64,000 nt of DNA, from the NCBI GenBank assembly GCA_040753915.1, contig JBFMDN010000012.1, positions 1 to 64,000 on the forward strand, in the 5' to 3' direction. Position 1 is the first letter of the stretch. Each line of letters starts with the position of its first letter. The position numbers and the translations under genes are program-made. Under the pieces are notes generated by a model. The model searched no databases. It was not told where the DNA came from and was given only the letters and a program-made list of their open reading frames with translations. Source of the DNA: JBFMDN01 sp040753915. Its GTDB lineage: Bacteria > Desulfobacterota > Desulfomonilia > Desulfomonilales > Desulfomonilaceae. Shown in pieces: positions 8,688 through 16,962 of this stretch.

Positions 8688-8825
8688 TCAAGAGAATAGG
8701 CCTGACCCCACCCTTCTCCTTTTCCTTGAGAAGAGCCACGTGACAACAAGCACAGCGCACCACACCGCCAAAGCAAGAGCGCATCCGTTCACAGCCTCTT
8801 TGAGCCCCATGAGCACCAAGTCCAT
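8688..8825 (-). CDS. Small single-pass membrane protein (45 aa)
   Basis: A short frame reads MDLVLMGLKEAVNGC, then a hydrophobic helix ALALAVWCAVLVVTWLF, then a basic tail SRKRRRVGSGLFS. AAAGGAGCTG lies 7 bases before the ATG at 8825, a good ribosome site. The layout (short lumenal/periplasmic head, one transmembrane helix, positive-inside tail) is convincing for a small membrane protein. It resembles in outline the small gamma-type subunits of membrane pumps, but no specific family can be claimed. It lies upstream of the TetR gene on the same strand, 200 bases away. Confidence 0.5.
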   Translation of the reverse strand: MDLVLMGLKEAVNGCALALAVWCAVLVVTWLFSRKRRRVGSGLFS

Positions 8826-9532
8826 CTGGAAACAGCTCCTTTCTTGCGAGCGTCCGTCGCTCCCGTGCAGAAGATTCCGTCTCCTACACGGGGGTCCGCT
8901 CGCGCGACGGACGCCTTCCCTCCATCTTGATGACCCGGGCAGGAAGGAGGGAATTTTTCTGTGATGGCCTGCGAGAGGGGGAGCATAAAGCGTGCCAGGA
9001 CAGCGCGTAAGGATGTTTCCTAATACAATTTGTTATTCCAATACGATAGATTTTGGAGACGCTTCGAGATCACGGCTGCCGGCAACGACGAAGGAACGAT
9101 ACGTGTCAAAATCCCGTTGTATGAAACTTGCATCAGTTAAATCAGAGGGTTATTTTTAGCTTTCTGCGTGAAAATCACTCGTGGTCCTCCACTACCGTGT
9201 CATCTTGACTCGCCCGCATTCTCCGGAGCGATGACTGCCACACATATTCAATGCGTGGCACTCATCGCAGTTGAAAACCAATGAGCCTTCGGTTGACATG
9301 GATTCATAACAGAGGTCGAGATTTCCCATCAGTGCCTGTGGAGCTCCTAGCTCATGGCAAACACGATAGTGGAACGCGGCCGTTGCTTACACGCTGTCGC
9401 TTCCGACTCGGTTTGCGAATCAGGTTCCGACCTGTTCTTGATGCGCTTCATCATAGATTCACAGGCAGCCCCCAGCACGCTGAGATCCTCCGCTGCGGGT
9501 ATGGCATTCGGGCGGAACGTCACCGCCCGCCC
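8826..9532. other. Non-coding stretch with a REP-like half site
   Basis: About 700 bases without a supportable gene. Near 9500-9538 the complement reads GTAGGGGCGGGCGG...CCGCCCG, a short foldback. Its GTAGGGGC end also begins the hairpin at 29324. Nothing else is clear, although the A/T-rich stretch at 9015-9050 could hold a promoter. Confidence 0.35.
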
Positions 9533-9781
9533 CTACTCATCTTCTTTATCTTGCTTATCTTCTTTTGGCCCGGATTCTTCTTCCGCGGCAGCATGGGACT
9601 TGATCTGTTCGGCGTATTGAACCACCTCCTTCAGAAGGGGCTCTATGACGAGGGTCCACTCGGGATGCTCCCTCAAGTTGAGCGAGCCTGTCTCCAGCAC
9701 CTTGGCTATGACAAACAATTTCGTTCGAACATCGTACAATTCTTTATGCACTTTCTCCGCGGTCCATTTCTTTTCCGACAT
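9533..9781 (-). CDS. Hypothetical acidic-tailed protein (82 aa)
   Basis: An 82-residue soluble protein, MSEKKWTAEKVHKELYDV and onward, largely helical with an amphipathic middle (LLKEVVQYAEQIKSH) and a highly charged tail ending EEESGPKEDKQDKEDE. GGAGG lies 5 bases before the ATG at 9781; an in-frame ATG 12 bases upstream overlaps that site and is less likely. No family recognised. It is a lone minus-strand gene in front of the plus-strand SPFH gene. Codon pattern and composition look genuinely coding. Confidence 0.65.
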   Translation of the reverse strand: MSEKKWTAEKVHKELYDVRTKLFVIAKVLETGSLNLREHPEWTLVIEPLLKEVVQYAEQIKSHAAAEEESGPKEDKQDKEDE

Positions 9782-10177
9782 TTCAGCCTCCATCCGGGAA
9801 ACTCTCCGACAAGAACCTTTCCCATGAACCCGACGCCTTGTCCGCCGTTGCTCATGGTCAATACATTCAGTATCACCGAACGACAGGTCAGGGCAACTCT
9901 CTTCCTTCGTCAGACGATTCGTGGTGACATGCTTGTAAATCAGGGCTGCAAATGGTACCTTTGGTTCAGCGGGACGCCCATGGGAAAACCCGAGCAGGGG
10001 GGGCGAATCGTTTGTATACGGTGCACGTGTGGCGCCAGCGACGTCGAAGGCGGTCGCCTGCAGTTCTTCAAGCAGGTCTTGTCGTCATGTCGGCGCGTGC
10101 TTGTGCAGGGGTTTAGGCGGCGTCGCGAAAGCGGGAAGCAAGAATCCAGGCTTTTCAAGGCGAGAGGGGTTGTGCCG
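9782..10177. other. Upstream region of the SPFH gene
   Basis: About 400 bases. The plus frame is open from 9281 into the SPFH gene, but the residues before 10178 are rich in Arg/Pro/Phe and look translated from non-coding DNA. No RNA or repeat seen. Confidence 0.35.
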
Positions 10178-11254
10178 ATGGGGATCTTGGACTTTGTCAG
10201 AAGCGAGCTGATCGATGTCATCGAGTGGATCGACGACAGTGGCGACACGCTGGTGTGGCGCTTTCCGGACCAGGACCACGCGATAAAGAACGGGGCGAAG
10301 CTGACGGTGCGAGAGAGTCAAGCGGCGGTTTTCGTCAATGAAGGAACTGTCGGAGACGTTTTCATGCCCGGTCTGTATACCCTCACCACTCAGAACCTTC
10401 CCATTCTGACCACTCTAAGGTCCTGGAAATACGGGTTCGACTCACCCTTCAAGGCAGAAGTCTACTTTGTAAGCACGAGAAACTTCCTTAACCTCAAGTG
10501 GGGGACCCAAAACCCGATCATGATGCGAGATTCCGATCTTGGGGTCGTTCGGTTGAGGGCGTTCGGCACGTACGGTATCAGGGTTGTGAATCCTCGCATA
10601 TTCATGAAGGAAGTAGTGGGAACCGAGGGGTCGTTCACGACAGACGAGATCGAAGGCCAATTGCGCAGCATGTTGGTCTCCGCATTCACGCACCGGTTGG
10701 CATCGGCCGGGATAGCCGCCCTGGACTTGGCCGCAAATTACCGCGTCATGGGTGACAGGGCCAGAGCAGGGATGGATGAAGAATTTCAGCGCTATGGTCT
10801 GTCGCTCACCATGTTCATCATCGAGAACATCTCTGTCCCGCCTGAGGTCGAAAAGATGCTCGATGTCAGGACCCAGATGGGGATAGCAGGAGACTTGGGC
10901 AGGTACACCCAATTCCAGACAGCTCAGGCCATTCCCGAGGCAGCACGAGCCGGCGGAGCAGGGGAATTCATGGGCATGGGAGCGGGAATTGCCATGGGCC
11001 ACCAAATGGCCAATGCCATGGCGGGGAGCTTCCGACAGCAGCAGACCACGGGCGCAGAAGCGGGGCAATCGGCTCGCACATTCCAGGCCGGGGCGGCGGA
11101 AAAGTTCTGCTCCCAGTGCGGCAAGCAAATATCGTCGGGAGCCAAGTTTTGCCAGGAGTGCGGCGCTCCTCAGCAGCAGGTGTGTCCTCAATGCGGAGCA
11201 GCCGCGGATACGCGGGCAAAGTTTTGTCAGGAGTGCGGAACAAAACTGGGATAA
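10178..11254 (+). CDS. SPFH-domain protein with C-terminal double zinc ribbon
   Basis: A 358-residue protein of the SPFH/band-7-like family often annotated as virion core protein-like. Residues 1 to about 240 form the SPFH region (VWRFPDQDHAIKNGAKLTV, AFGTYGIRV, ITFEN-like MFIIENISVPPEVEKMLD). A Gly/Ala/Met-rich linker follows (AGGAGEFMGMGAGIAMG). The C terminus from about 310 has two zinc ribbons with CX2C pairs: FCSQCG with FCQECG, then VCPQCG with FCQECG. The start ATG at 10178 follows GAGAGGGG. No transmembrane helix is visible. Such proteins are thought to form membrane-linked or stress-related oligomers; the exact role is unknown. It is a single-gene unit. Confidence 0.85.
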   Translation: MGILDFVRSELIDVIEWIDDSGDTLVWRFPDQDHAIKNGAKLTVRESQAAVFVNEGTVGDVFMPGLYTLTTQNLPILTTLRSWKYGFDSPFKAEVYFVSTRNFLNLKWGTQNPIMMRDSDLGVVRLRAFGTYGIRVVNPRIFMKEVVGTEGSFTTDEIEGQLRSMLVSAFTHRLASAGIAALDLAANYRVMGDRARAGMDEEFQRYGLSLTMFIIENISVPPEVEKMLDVRTQMGIAGDLGRYTQFQTAQAIPEAARAGGAGEFMGMGAGIAMGHQMANAMAGSFRQQQTTGAEAGQSARTFQAGAAEKFCSQCGKQISSGAKFCQECGAPQQQVCPQCGAAADTRAKFCQECGTKLG

Positions 11255-11566
11255 GACGTATCCTCCCTCTTGAGGCCTGCAATGAACCGGAGAGCTCGGA
11301 TCAAGCGGCTCTGAAGCCCGACCTTCCCTCAAGGCCAGCTCAAAACAAGAATGCCGGCGAGACGCCGGCGCTGCGCATATTCGTGCCGAGATCCCCGTAG
11401 TAGGGTGCCAGCCCTGCCCTTACTTGAAGATGGTCGCCTTTGCTATCATTCTCAGCGTGGGGCACTGCAATGAGGTAGACAGCGTTGCCTTCATTACGAA
11501 ACGACGGTCTCGGGACAGAAGTCTGAGAGCGGACCGAGCTCACGGGAGTTGCTCGGAGGTCTCTCC
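11255..11566. other. Non-coding stretch with a palindromic repeat
   Basis: Between the SPFH gene and a convergent hypothetical gene. It contains the perfect palindrome GCCGGCG-AGA-CGCCGGC (11353-11369), one of several related short palindromes in this window. Nothing else is supported. Confidence 0.5.
11353..11369. repeat. Short palindromic repeat, GGCGAGACGCC type
   Basis: A 7-bp perfect stem with the loop AGA. Related copies occur at 29127-29141 and 63247-63259, with a partial one at 63013-63024, all in intergenic DNA. Confidence 0.75.
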
Positions 11567-11917
11567 TCATACTCCCCGAGGAATCGGCTCGATGTCGCAT
11601 TGATCTCCGAAATGCTCCAACACATCCCGCTGGAGGTTTACCAGTGCCGCCTGGTCCTCAATTTCCACGACAAGCTCGCCGTTATCGAATGTTTTCAGCC
11701 TCCCATGCTTCTCGATTACCTGAATCGCCTTCGTCGGGTCGATGGTAATCCACCCCTTCATTCTCCGGAGAAGCTCGGCACCTGAGAAGCCTCGTTCTAT
11801 CACAAGATCCACATCACGGAACTTGGCCTGCCAGCCAATGACCGCGGGCTTGACGAGCACTGGTAGCACCGGATCGTGCATGGCAGCGCACCTGAACCAG
11901 ACTTTTGCTCTGATCAT
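11567..11917 (-). CDS. Conserved-looking hypothetical protein (116 aa)
   Basis: A 116-residue protein read from ATG at 11917 (MIRAKVWFRCAAMHDPVLPVLVKP), preceded by AAGGAGATACAGA, a strong ribosome site. The sequence is typical of a folded alpha/beta protein (VIGWQAKFRDVDLVIERGFSG, then FDNGELVVEIEDQAALVNLQRDVLE). I do not recognise the family. No signal peptide or membrane segment. The open frame upstream to 12028 is unlikely to be used. The next plus-strand gene, a carboxypeptidase, is divergent. Confidence 0.65.
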   Translation of the reverse strand: MIRAKVWFRCAAMHDPVLPVLVKPAVIGWQAKFRDVDLVIERGFSGAELLRRMKGWITIDPTKAIQVIEKHGRLKTFDNGELVVEIEDQAALVNLQRDVLEHFGDQCDIEPIPRGV

Positions 11918-12084
11918 TCTGTATCTCCTTCTGCGTGAAAACGATTGCATCAAACTCTTTCGGTTGTGACATGACATCCACTCTCTTTTCCCTATGGATA
12001 TCAAAACACAGGAAAAATACCTTTTCAAATCGATCGAACTGTGTTATAGAGTAGCCCATTAAGTAATGAATTTGACAAGAGAAA

Positions 12085-13146
12085 ATGAAGGGCGTTTTCC
12101 TACTCATGAAATACCATCCTGGTCGGCTCTGTGTCAAAGGTTTGTGCGGAATTCCTGTAATCCTCTTTTTCAGTCTTACCTGCCTCGCTCTCCTCTCCTG
12201 GTCTGGTGCAGAGACGTTCGCGGCAGGAGGGGGGACGGCGAAGAAGCAGAAGACTGCTGAAAAGAAGAAGGCCCCCGTCAAACCACGAGCCGTCAAGGCA
12301 CAGAAGCCTGCAAATACCGTTCAGGCCAAGGCGGCGTACTGTGTCGACTTGCATGAGAAAAAGCCCATAGTCTCCCGCAACGCGGACAAGCGGCTACCCG
12401 TAGCGAGCCTCACGAAACTGGTCACCGCTCTCGTCGTCCTGGACCGTATGCCCGCACAAAGAATTGTGACCGTGCCCGAGCATATCAAGAAGATACCAAA
12501 GTCTGTGGTCGGATTGAAGCCAGGGGACCGCGTCGCTGTACGGGACTTGCTCCACGGATTGCTGATCAGTTCCGGCAACGACTGTGCTGAAACTCTGGCC
12601 TATGCGTACCCGGGCGGAAAGAAGGCGTTCATCTCGGCAATGAACCGTAAGGCGAGAAGCTTGGGAGCCAAGCACACGGTGTTCTACAACCCCAGTGGGC
12701 TTGACATAAGGGTGCCTGGTTCAGGGAAAGACGAAAAATCGGAGCTCGTTCGCTCGAACGTTTCTACAGCTCGCGAAATGGCCGTCATCGCTCGTACGGC
12801 CTTTTCCAACCCGACCATCAAGCGCATCTGCGCGAAAAAGTCCTACGTCATGCACAGTTCGCTCAATGGGCGAGGGTACCGTATCCGTACCACGAACCGG
12901 CTGCTCAAGGACAATCTCCCAGTGGTAGGAGGCAAGACGGGATATACCGCACGCGCCGGCCATTGCTTGGCTTCTGCATTCACACCTGGAGGGCGTGTAT
13001 TTCTCATTGTGGTCCTCGGGAGCCCCGATCATTTCCACGACACGCGGCTCATTTACCGCAAGGCACTGCGCGATACAGGGAAGTCTCGAGCTGCAGCCCG
13101 TCAAAGAACCAAACAACCTCGCGTTGCTTTGAATCCGGGCCATTGA
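12085..13146 (+). CDS. D-alanyl-D-alanine carboxypeptidase (peptidase S11)
   Basis: A secreted or membrane-tethered penicillin-binding protein of the S11 family that trims the terminal D-Ala from peptidoglycan stems. The N terminus has a signal/anchor segment (about 18-47), then a Lys/Ala/Pro-rich linker (52-80). The three active-site motifs are intact: SLTK at 108-111 (nucleophile Ser108), SGN at 163-165 and KTG at 284-286. Length (353) is slightly short because the C-terminal beta domain of the DacA type is missing, which places it nearer the PbpG/DacF-like compact group. A second ATG at 12106 would give a shorter signal peptide. It is monocistronic with a possible terminator after it. Confidence 0.92.
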   Translation: MKGVFLLMKYHPGRLCVKGLCGIPVILFFSLTCLALLSWSGAETFAAGGGTAKKQKTAEKKKAPVKPRAVKAQKPANTVQAKAAYCVDLHEKKPIVSRNADKRLPVASLTKLVTALVVLDRMPAQRIVTVPEHIKKIPKSVVGLKPGDRVAVRDLLHGLLISSGNDCAETLAYAYPGGKKAFISAMNRKARSLGAKHTVFYNPSGLDIRVPGSGKDEKSELVRSNVSTAREMAVIARTAFSNPTIKRICAKKSYVMHSSLNGRGYRIRTTNRLLKDNLPVVGGKTGYTARAGHCLASAFTPGGRVFLIVVLGSPDHFHDTRLIYRKALRDTGKSRAAARQRTKQPRVALNPGH

Positions 13147-13164
13147 TCGATACATCCAGCAAAT

Positions 13165-13210
13165 GAGGGCCGGGGACTTTTCTCTGAGGCCCTCCCGTTA
13201 CCCCGTTTTT
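13165..13210 (+). terminator. Possible terminator of the carboxypeptidase gene
   Basis: A GAGGGCC/GGCCCTC stem (13165-13171 with 13188-13194) and a run of six T at 13205-13210. The ten bases between stem and T-run are more than usual, so this is tentative. Confidence 0.4.
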
Positions 13211-13460
13211 TCATCTATATCCCACCACGAGCCCCCCTTACCACCGCCTTTCTCGGCCGAGTAACGGCACCTGTGATGAGTGCCGAAGCATGAGGTCCTC
13301 CCTTGCGGATATTCGAGGGTATTCTCCGGAGGCCGCTCGAGAGCGGTCACGTGATTTTACATTCTGTAAAGAATTCTGACGGTAGGGGAGAGCCTTCTCT
13401 TATCACTGAACTAAGAAAGAACTTGCGAGCTTCAGCCCCAGTAGTAGCCCGTCTTTAACT
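13211..13460. other. Non-coding stretch
   Basis: No gene is supported. TGTAAAGAATTCTGAC near 13364 resembles TGTAAAGAATGCTGAC near 20838, upstream of the heme kinase region; the match may be chance or a shared site. Confidence 0.3.
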
Positions 13461-13476
13461 TGGCACGAGCGTTGCA
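13461..13476 (+). promoter_or_regulatory. Sigma54 promoter (-24/-12)
   Basis: TGGCACG-AGCG-TTGCA is a full match to the sigma54 consensus, with ten bases between the invariant GG and GC. It points towards the HdrE/HdrD-like pair, whose first start codon is at 13794, which gives a leader of about 300 bases. That leader contains a 56-codon frame from ATG near 13506 (MSVGKIRAEAAIRDKS) without a ribosome site, probably not translated. Confidence 0.75.
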
Positions 13477-13793
13477 TTTCCGATCCCGACCTCTCTGTAC
13501 GGACCATGTCCGTCGGAAAGATCCGTGCAGAGGCAGCGATCCGCGACAAATCTCCTGAGTCTTGGCGGATCCGCCCGATAAGCCTATGCAACAAAGAGTG
13601 GCAATTGAAGATAACATTCTTGAGTCTCGAGGTCTGCAATAGCGATGAGAAGACAGCGTCGTACCGGAACGGGTAGCCGCATTTCCAGTCAGCTACATCA
13701 ACCGATATCATTGGCAAAGGATCGGGGAATCGAGACAAGAGTGCACGAAATTTATAAGGAAATTGAAATACCGGAGAAAGGAGACAAGGACGC

Positions 13794-14483
13794 ATGGAAC
13801 ACAAAGTGAGTTATGCGTTGTACGTGCTTCAGGAGCCTGTCCAATATGCAGCGCTGCTGTTCATGGCGACAATGTACACGATAAAGATCAGCCAGTTGCT
13901 CAAGAGACCGTTCCCTCCGGAAAGGGCGGAGCTCAAGGGCGATCGCGTTACGGGGTCCATCCAGTCTCTATTCAACGTGCTCCGCCCCTGGGACATGGAG
14001 AGCACAAGCAAGAACCCGTATTTCTATGCAGAGTTCATGATCTTCCACGTGGCTGTTGCCTTAACCATTGGTGCGACATTCTTCATCCCGCTCGTGCCCC
14101 AGATTATGACTCCCACATTCACGGTCATCATCATGGTGTTCATGTGTTTGGCCTTCCTCATTGGGCTGCGTCGCATCTACAGGCGGATGACAGTTCCGGA
14201 GATAAGGATAATTTCAACTCTTGACGATTATTTTGCCGTCATCTTGATGACCGCGTTTTTCGGTGTCGGTGCGGTCACCATGTGGACATGGCTCGAAGGT
14301 AAAATGGAGACATCTTGGATGTGGGCCTTTTTCCTTATGACCACATTCTTCTTGATATACGTACCGTTCAGCAAGATCTCGCACTATGTCCTCTATCCCT
14401 TCGGCAGGGTCAACTACGGAATGATTTTCGGTGGCAGAGGCATCCTCAATAAAGGGAACCAAAATATAACGTGGAAGCCCTGA
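13794..14483 (+). CDS. HdrE/NarI/TmcC-like membrane subunit
   Basis: A 229-residue integral membrane protein with about five transmembrane helices (roughly 12-32, 80-100, 106-126, 145-165, 173-193). It belongs by context and shape to the cytochrome-b-like subunits that anchor HdrD/DsrK/TmcB-type reductases and link them to quinone. Only two well-placed histidines are evident (H85 in the second helix and H197 after the last), so two-heme binding as in NarI is uncertain. GGAGAAAGGAGACAAGGACGC before the ATG gives a strong ribosome site. The HdrD-like gene follows after 40 bases. I cannot assign it to Tmc, Dsr or Hme; no multiheme cytochrome or periplasmic subunit is next to it. Confidence 0.8.
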   Translation: MEHKVSYALYVLQEPVQYAALLFMATMYTIKISQLLKRPFPPERAELKGDRVTGSIQSLFNVLRPWDMESTSKNPYFYAEFMIFHVAVALTIGATFFIPLVPQIMTPTFTVIIMVFMCLAFLIGLRRIYRRMTVPEIRIISTLDDYFAVILMTAFFGVGAVTMWTWLEGKMETSWMWAFFLMTTFFLIYVPFSKISHYVLYPFGRVNYGMIFGGRGILNKGNQNITWKP

Positions 14484-14523
14484 CACAGGCTCTGGTTGAG
14501 AATTCGTGTTACGGAGGAGATCA

Positions 14524-15912
14524 ATGTCTGATTCACAAGACAAGGCCCTGGCGACGACCGTAGCTTCCACAGGCTCTGAAAAGCTGGGTGCCGCTGAGGA
14601 GCGCAAGTGGCCCCTCAAGTCGGAATTCACTCCGGAGATGCTGGCGGAAATGGAAAAGCTTCTCCCCACCAAGCTCAATCGGGTGGTCGCCACATCGCTC
14701 GCGGGGTGCATTCACTGCGGAATGTGCAGCGACGCGTGCCATTACAGTGTTTCCATTCCTGACGACAAGACCCTTGTCCCGGCATACAAGGCTGACCGCT
14801 TCAGAAAATGGTACAAATGGCGATACGACTGGATGGCTAAGATTTTTCCATCTTTTGTGGGGGCTCAACCTCTGACCAAGGAGTTGGCGGAGGAGATGTT
14901 CGACAAGCTCTTCGGCGGGTGCACCATGTGCCGCCGGTGTACGTATAACTGCCCGATGGGAGTTGACTACGGAATGATGGTTCGCTCGGCCAGAAGCATC
15001 ATGCAACAGGTCGGGAGGTGTCCGCAGAATCTGCAAGATACGGTGGACACTCATTACAATCATGGCAACAACATGGCTGTTCCTCAGGACGAGTTTATCG
15101 AGACGATCGAGTGGATCGAGGAAGAGCTTCAATCAGAAGATGGATGCGAAGACTTCACCATCCCCATTGACAAGAAAGGGGCCAAATTTTTTCTGACCCT
15201 GAATCCAAGGGAGCCGAAATACTATCCGCTCACCATCCAGGCCACAGCAAAGGTCTTGAACGCGGCGGGTGTGGACTTCACGATCTCATCTCGCTACTGG
15301 GATCTGACGAATTACGCTCTCTTTAACGGCAATGACGAGGATGCTCGCCTGTTTTCTCTGTGGCAGGCAGAAGATGTGAAACGTCTGGGCTGCGAGTACC
15401 TTTTATCCGGCGAGTGCGGTCACGGATACCGAGCTTTGCGCTGGGAGCTTCCCAACTGGCTCGGAGGGGTTCCCTTCAAGATAACGAGCGTTATGGAGTT
15501 GATGGCAAAGCTTATCGAGGATGGGGCAATTAAGCTGGACAAGTCCGTGCACGCAGGCAAGCGCTTCACGTACCACGATTCCTGCAATATCGCTCGATCG
15601 GGAGGAATACTCGAGGAGCCCAGGATTGTTATTCGAGCATGCGTCGATGACTTCGTGGAAATGGAGCATAACAGGGAAAAGAGCTACTGCTGCGGTGGAG
15701 GCGGAGGCGCCCTGGCCATGAGCGAGTTTTCCAAGCGTCGCATCGCAGCGGGCAAGATAAAGGGTGACGAGATCCGCGCTACAGGCGCCAATGTGGTCCT
15801 CCAGTCTTGCCATAACTGCACGGACCAGTTGAAGGAGATTTGCGAGCACTACGGCATCCACGCAAAAGTGATGAACCTTGCCGAGCTTGTCGCACCGGCA
15901 CTGGTGTTGTGA
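14524..15912 (+). CDS. HdrD/TmcB/DsrK-like iron-sulfur reductase subunit
   Basis: A 462-residue cytoplasmic iron-sulfur protein. Two [4Fe-4S] sites lie at C62/C65/C68/C72 and C133/C136/C139/C143. A C-terminal CCG domain (C354, C389-C390, C429, C432; spacing CX34CCX38CX2C) should hold the non-cubane [4Fe-4S] catalytic centre of heterodisulfide-reductase-type enzymes. The first CCG repeat is degenerate, keeping only C290 and C298 in GCEYLLSGECGHG, as in single-centre DsrK/TmcB-type proteins. Start at 14524, with GGAGG ahead. With the preceding membrane subunit it would exchange electrons between the quinone pool and a cytoplasmic thiol/disulfide or protein partner. The physiological substrate is unknown. 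Confidence 0.9.
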   Translation: MSDSQDKALATTVASTGSEKLGAAEERKWPLKSEFTPEMLAEMEKLLPTKLNRVVATSLAGCIHCGMCSDACHYSVSIPDDKTLVPAYKADRFRKWYKWRYDWMAKIFPSFVGAQPLTKELAEEMFDKLFGGCTMCRRCTYNCPMGVDYGMMVRSARSIMQQVGRCPQNLQDTVDTHYNHGNNMAVPQDEFIETIEWIEEELQSEDGCEDFTIPIDKKGAKFFLTLNPREPKYYPLTIQATAKVLNAAGVDFTISSRYWDLTNYALFNGNDEDARLFSLWQAEDVKRLGCEYLLSGECGHGYRALRWELPNWLGGVPFKITSVMELMAKLIEDGAIKLDKSVHAGKRFTYHDSCNIARSGGILEEPRIVIRACVDDFVEMEHNREKSYCCGGGGGALAMSEFSKRRIAAGKIKGDEIRATGANVVLQSCHNCTDQLKEICEHYGIHAKVMNLAELVAPALVL

Positions 15913-15980
15913 GGAGCAGCGCCGAGCCTTTGACGGCACTGGCACGAAGGCCCCAAAACAAACTGCAAGGAGGATTTCCC

Positions 15981-16370
15981 ATGGCCAAGAAGATACTTGT
16001 GATCGATGACGAGCCGGATATGTTGGCGTTCCTTACAGCGCTGCTGGAGGACAACGGGTATGAGACCGTCACCGCGGAGGACGGAGAACATGGCCTCGAA
16101 AGAGCAAAAGCCGAAAAACCGGACCTGATCTCTCTTGACCTCCTCATGCCCAACAAAACGGGCATCAAGATGTATCGGGAGTTGAGAAAGGACGATGAGA
16201 TCAAGGACATTCCCGTCGTGATGGTGACGGGTTTCACAAAGGACGACGTTCCGAGCATGGACTTCAAGGAGTGGATCCAGAAGAGGGCCATTAGACCGCC
16301 GGAAGCTTATATCGAAAAGCCCGTGAACAAGGATGTGCTCCTGGATGTGATACGGAAAACCATCGGCTAA
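15981..16370 (+). CDS. Stand-alone receiver domain (CheY-like)
   Basis: A 129-residue single-domain response regulator. The acidic pocket (D9, D10), phosphoacceptor D53 in LISLDLLMP, T83 region and K113 in IEKPVN are all present, so it should be phosphorylatable. It carries no output domain. AAGGAGG before the ATG at 15981 fixes the start; the frame is open upstream but overlaps the HdrD-like gene. Its position 70 bases behind the HdrD-like gene suggests co-transcription and a signalling link to the redox module. A region between about 85 and 112 is longer than in CheY (DDVPSMDFKEWIQKRAIRPPEAYIEKP), typical of receivers found in Desulfobacterota redox loci. Confidence 0.9.
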   Translation: MAKKILVIDDEPDMLAFLTALLEDNGYETVTAEDGEHGLERAKAEKPDLISLDLLMPNKTGIKMYRELRKDDEIKDIPVVMVTGFTKDDVPSMDFKEWIQKRAIRPPEAYIEKPVNKDVLLDVIRKTIG

Positions 16371-16962
16371 CATCGCCCGTGGGTTTCAAGATAACGCCCG
16401 TGTCGGAAGTTTCTTCCGATAGGGGCTGATATTCCCGAATCGCCCTTGAGGAGCTCTGGGATTGCAGCCGACGGATCGGGGGGCTCGGACCGAGTTTGAG
16501 CTCAATGATTTGTCGCTCAGTTTGCGAGCCGGTCCCGGCCCTGTTTTCGGTGCGCTCCCCTATGGGTCACAGGAGCTTCCGGCAGGACAGGAGGGCTTTC
16601 TGTCCGGAAGGAGCCCTCCGCGCGAGGAACGGCTCCATTTCGGAGGGCCGCGCCGAGCTCGGAAGCCGCCAGGAGCGTTTTTCGCCCCCCGTTCAACGTA
16701 TAGCGAGTATGAGCATCACAGGAGAAAGCACAGGCCCGACAATCGATGATTGATTGACAGACCGTAGCGGATGCTGTGTACAATAGTCAAGAAGGTCGTC
16801 CAGGCACTGGGGTTCGCATCGCTAAGTGCGGTGAGGCCGCTGGACACCTGAGATCATAAATCGCTATCGGAGAGCAAGAGCCACAGGGGGTGTGTCGTGT
16901 CCCAATCGAATTCGACCGTCATCAGAATGTCTGATTACCACAGGAAAAAATCAGGAGGACTC
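16371..16962. other. Non-coding stretch with hairpins and a possible promoter
   Basis: About 590 bases. It contains the stem TCGGAAG/CTTCCGA (16403-16419) after the receiver gene and an imperfect inverted repeat near 16575-16610 (CTTCCGG-CA-GGACAG with CTGTCCGGAAG). TTGACA (16754) and TACAAT (16779) lie 19 bases apart, a weak promoter candidate for the stress-protein gene. No gene supported. Confidence 0.4.

Noticed and set aside
9281..10177. Long N-terminal extension of the SPFH protein on the plus strand
   Set aside because: The frame is open, but the residues are Arg/Pro/Phe-rich without domain character, overlap a better minus-strand gene, and the ATG at 10178 has a ribosome site and matches the family start.
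11814..12296. Minus-strand frame beginning MSQPKEFDAIVFTQKE
   Set aside because: It overlaps the better supported hypothetical gene at 11917 in another frame and the start of the carboxypeptidase gene; the C-terminal part is clearly a shadow.
13506..13679. Plus-strand 56-residue frame in the leader
   Set aside because: The composition is fairly protein-like, but there is no ribosome site and no recognisable homology; kept only as a note.
13403..13804. Minus-strand 133-residue frame over the sigma54 leader
   Set aside because: No ribosome site, no protein-like pattern, and it overlaps the perfect sigma54 site and the start of the HdrE-like gene.
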